Positions 19,600-22,500 of a stretch of DNA of 22,500 nt are shown here, piece by piece. The stretch spans positions 8,670,331 through 8,692,830 of the forward strand of contig SSBO01000009.1 in assembly GCA_005281725.1 (NCBI GenBank), written 5' to 3'. The DNA comes from Wuchereria bancrofti. Taxonomy: Eukaryota > Nematoda > Chromadorea > Rhabditida > Onchocercidae. The first letter of the stretch is position 1. The number at the start of each line of letters is the position of its first letter. The notes under the pieces are model-generated. The model ran no database searches, was not told the DNA's origin, and saw only the letters and a program-made list of their open reading frames with translations. The translations under genes were made by a program, and so were the position numbers.

Positions 19600-22500
19600 T
19601 CAGTCGGCCAAAAAGAATGGCTCTTAAAAGCATTTGCACAATTTGGGATGGAATATTTTTCAGCTTGGATTATTTCAAGACAATCAAAATGATAAACTAT
19701 TAAATTAAGGATAAAATTACTCAAGGATAAATTATTCAAGATTTTCAACTTAGAAATTCTTCAATTAATAAATGGATGATTATTTCAAATCTCTTTTTTC
19801 TTTTCAAATTTCTCGACATTTGCCATTATAGCATAGCATAATTTGAAATAATTTTATAAATATCTTAAATAAACTTTTTAAAAATGAATTTGTTTTCTTT
19901 TCTTTGTTTTGTCTTGTTTAATTCTTAAAGTGATATTTCGAATGGCAAAATTAAAACAAAAAAAAAAAGATGAAACATGTAAATAAACAAAGAGAAAAAA
20001 AAAGAAGGCAAGGAAGAAAAAATGCAAAGCAAATTGCTAACAACATCTGGGACAATTTATTAGCCTATTATTACTCATTATTCAATAATACACAGTTATA
20101 TTCTTTTTGATTATTCTAGTTATTTAAATAAAAATTTAAAACATCAAAAAAATAAAAATTTAGTCTCGAATATCTGTCATTTTTCAAATAAAAATTTGAG
20201 TATAACTTAGTATGAAACATCATTACAAATAAGTAAAATATATGCAATTATTTGAGTTAAAAATTTATCTTCACTGTAAAGATATCATTTTTAAAATAGG
20301 AGAATCGCGAAGAAATTGACTAAATGAAAGTCGAACCAAATTGAAGAATAAGAATTTTTCATACAATAACTTATCGATGTTAATTAATTGCGACAAGACA
20401 AGAATATAAAAATACGAACAAAATGTCTTTTTCAGTAGGTCCAAATTTCTAAAAAAAAAAAAATTTTTTTTTTAAATAATGCACAACAGAAAAAAGATAA
20501 ACGATAGATGTGAAAGATATTGATGCAGCATAACGAAAAACGTGAAATTATTTGCCTGTTTTTGAATATACTTCCCTCATTTTTACTTGATTTCAACTTG
20601 AGAGCAAAAGTAATGCATCTTATGGTTTTCAGGAATAAATCCAAAAATTGAATTTAATATTAAAGTTAGATCTTTTACTGCTTTAAAATGTATTACAGCT
20701 TGAAGTAAGCATGAGAAGCAAAAAATTACAGATCTTTTTGACCTATTGATTTTATAATTAAAGGCTAAATGTGAAATATTGTGGGAATCATTTCATTATT
20801 AATCTCTTTTTAAATTGAAAATGAAATAAAAAATTTTGCAAATTTTAGCATGCTATAACTTGAAAGTTATGAACATCCAATTTATTTTGAACATGATAAT
20901 CTTATCACGTCATACTAGCATCTGTTTAACAATTTCTTTTTTTTCGTTTTTTTTTATTGTTGCAAATAAATAAAAATAGTATCATATTATAGGTATGAAA
21001 AATGTTTGAAAAGATATGCTACAAATAATCATACATAAATAATAATTTTCTAAAAAATGATAAAAAAATTTTGGTTGAAAAAAATGTGATAAATTGTGAT
21101 AATCACCGTACAAGTATATGTTACTTTTATACACATTAATGTAAAAATTATATATTTTTTTCTTTACTTTATTCATTTTTTTCTTTTTGCTTAAATCACT
21201 ACAATCTGCTATTTCCACTACTACAGCAACTACTTCTACAACGACAAGTACTGCTCACTATTGCTACAACTATGACATATTTTATCCGTGACATTTTCTT
21301 GCTCTCTCTTACCAAAATAATGTTTGGGAAATTTTAATAAAAACCGGTTAGATTAGGTGTTAATGGTGACAATCTTATTACTACCACTGCTTCTACTTTT
21401 ACTATCACTACTATTACTGTTACTACCAATAATACAAACACAATTACTTACTAATTACTACTTCTACCATATGATTTATTAGCATTTCATAATTATTATT
21501 AATGTTCATAATATCACAGTTGTGAAGAAATACGCATAACTATTGCTATATGCAAAAAATAGATTTTAATTTAATTACTAAAATTCCTATCTTTTAATAT
21601 TTATCGATCTATATGTTATTAACATTGTAATATTGCATAATTTAATAACTAAAATAACAATGAACCTATAGCTTTTCTAAAGTTCTATGAAAATAAAAAA
21701 GCAATTTTATAAAATTTATTCGACATAGACTAAAACTCTTTTTTCAAAAAAAAAAAACTTTTAATCATTTATCGATGAAAAAAAATCATTTACAAAATGC
21801 ATTTATGCTATATGGAAAATATTTTGCATGTAACAATCATTCAATTAACATTTGTATTACAAATGTTAAAGTGAACCAATTAATAACTGATTATTAATTA
21901 TTTTACAAACAATATTTTAATAAAATTTATGGACAATACAGAAGAAAAAAAAAATAAGAGTAGAATAATTGAAACAATGATTAACAGGAAAAATATATTT
22001 ATTATATGAGAACAAATAAAACAATAAGAGTAATTGCCAATTTAATTAGGTACTAATTCCTCCACGAAATAAATCTTTGACCTCAAAGAATGAGGTAAAT
22101 TACGACGCCACTACAGTTAGTTACAATGACAATATGCAACTGATAATGTCCGTTGTTGTTGTTGTTGTCGTTCGTTTGTCATTAGTTATTAATCAATTCA
22201 ATTCAATTCTTTTTCAATTCATTCATTTCATTTCATCTTTTCATTAAATTCCTTCATTGATTCATTCATTCATTTAATTAACTGATTAATTTCTAATTTC
22301 ACTAATCTATTTCATTTGGTGCGAATTGATTTATTGATTTTATTTAATTAATTAATTTGTTTATTTGTTGATCATTCATCTATTTCGATCTTAATTCATG
22401 ATATGAGTGGGGTGACATGAAACACATCAGTGAAACTGATGAATCGCTTAAGCGTCCATTTATTTTACTTTTTTATTTTTTGTGTACTATTAGAAAATTA
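19600..22500. other. AT-rich region with degenerate short repeats, no gene seen
   Basis: I see no supported exon on either strand. Frames at 20432-20644 and 20982-21218 are Phe/Lys/Ile-rich with no domain. Degenerate ACT-type trinucleotides occur at about 21205-21260 and 21375-21445, a TTG run near 22151-22170, and imperfect TTCA tetranucleotides at about 22193-22275. Confidence 0.55.
21845..21869. repeat. 11-bp perfect inverted repeat, 3-nt loop
   Basis: TTAACATTTGT (21845-21855) and ACAAATGTTAA (21859-21869) flank ATT. It is a short hairpin of unknown role. Confidence 0.7.

Noticed and set aside
1..22500. tRNA, rRNA, CRISPR array or bacterial-type operon
   Set aside because: No cloverleaf, rRNA core or regularly spaced identical repeats were seen by eye, and the gene structure is that of a eukaryote with introns.

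Overview
The window looks like a nematode nuclear genome, most plausibly a filarial or other spirurid worm. It is very AT-rich, genes are split into short exons by AT-rich introns, and nearly all 3' splice sites have the short nematode form (TTTCAG, TTGCAG, TTTTAG). The deduced proteins are metazoan families. I see no operon, tRNA, rRNA or CRISPR.

Layout. (1) Positions 924-3801 (+) hold a six-exon gene for an endophilin-type BAR-domain protein of about 266 residues with no SH3 domain, followed closely by a poly(A) signal at 3836. (2) Positions 3802-8235 are a convergent intergenic region. It contains a more GC-rich, non-coding segment at about 3895-4510 that may be a decayed repeat, and two 16-bp tandem duplications near 5.3 kb. 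(3) Positions 8236-11379 (-) hold eight exons covering the NAD-binding and C-terminal regulatory parts of a D-3-phosphoglycerate dehydrogenase (PHGDH) homologue, with a poly(A) signal at 8185-8190. (4) Directly upstream on the same strand, a single exon ending at 12809 encodes a FLYWCH-like zinc-finger protein: an N-terminal C-x2-C...H-x-C domain, an AT-hook-like GRP motif, a Ser-rich middle with two SUMO consensus sites, and a basic RKRK patch. (5) From 12.86 kb to the end no gene is supported. Positions 12.9-19.6 kb carry a dense set of microsatellites, a G-quadruplex motif, purine/pyrimidine tracts, a 70-bp near-perfect palindrome and a long alternating purine-pyrimidine stretch. Positions 19.6-22.5 kb are plain AT-rich DNA with degenerate short repeats.

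The most interesting point is the junction of (3) and (4). The PHGDH homologue has no visible exons for its N-terminal ~100 residues. Its first visible exon starts in a phase that fits a donor near the end of the zinc-finger exon 283 bp upstream, giving one continuous ~789-residue frame. The dehydrogenase part also has Lys where the family's catalytic Arg normally sits. This raises the possibility of a DNA-binding protein fused to a dehydrogenase-like, perhaps non-catalytic module. That would be analogous in architecture, though not in domains, to THAP-CtBP in C. elegans. The alternatives are two adjacent genes, or a zinc-finger gene lying inside a long PHGDH intron whose first exons are outside the window. 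Transcript data would decide.
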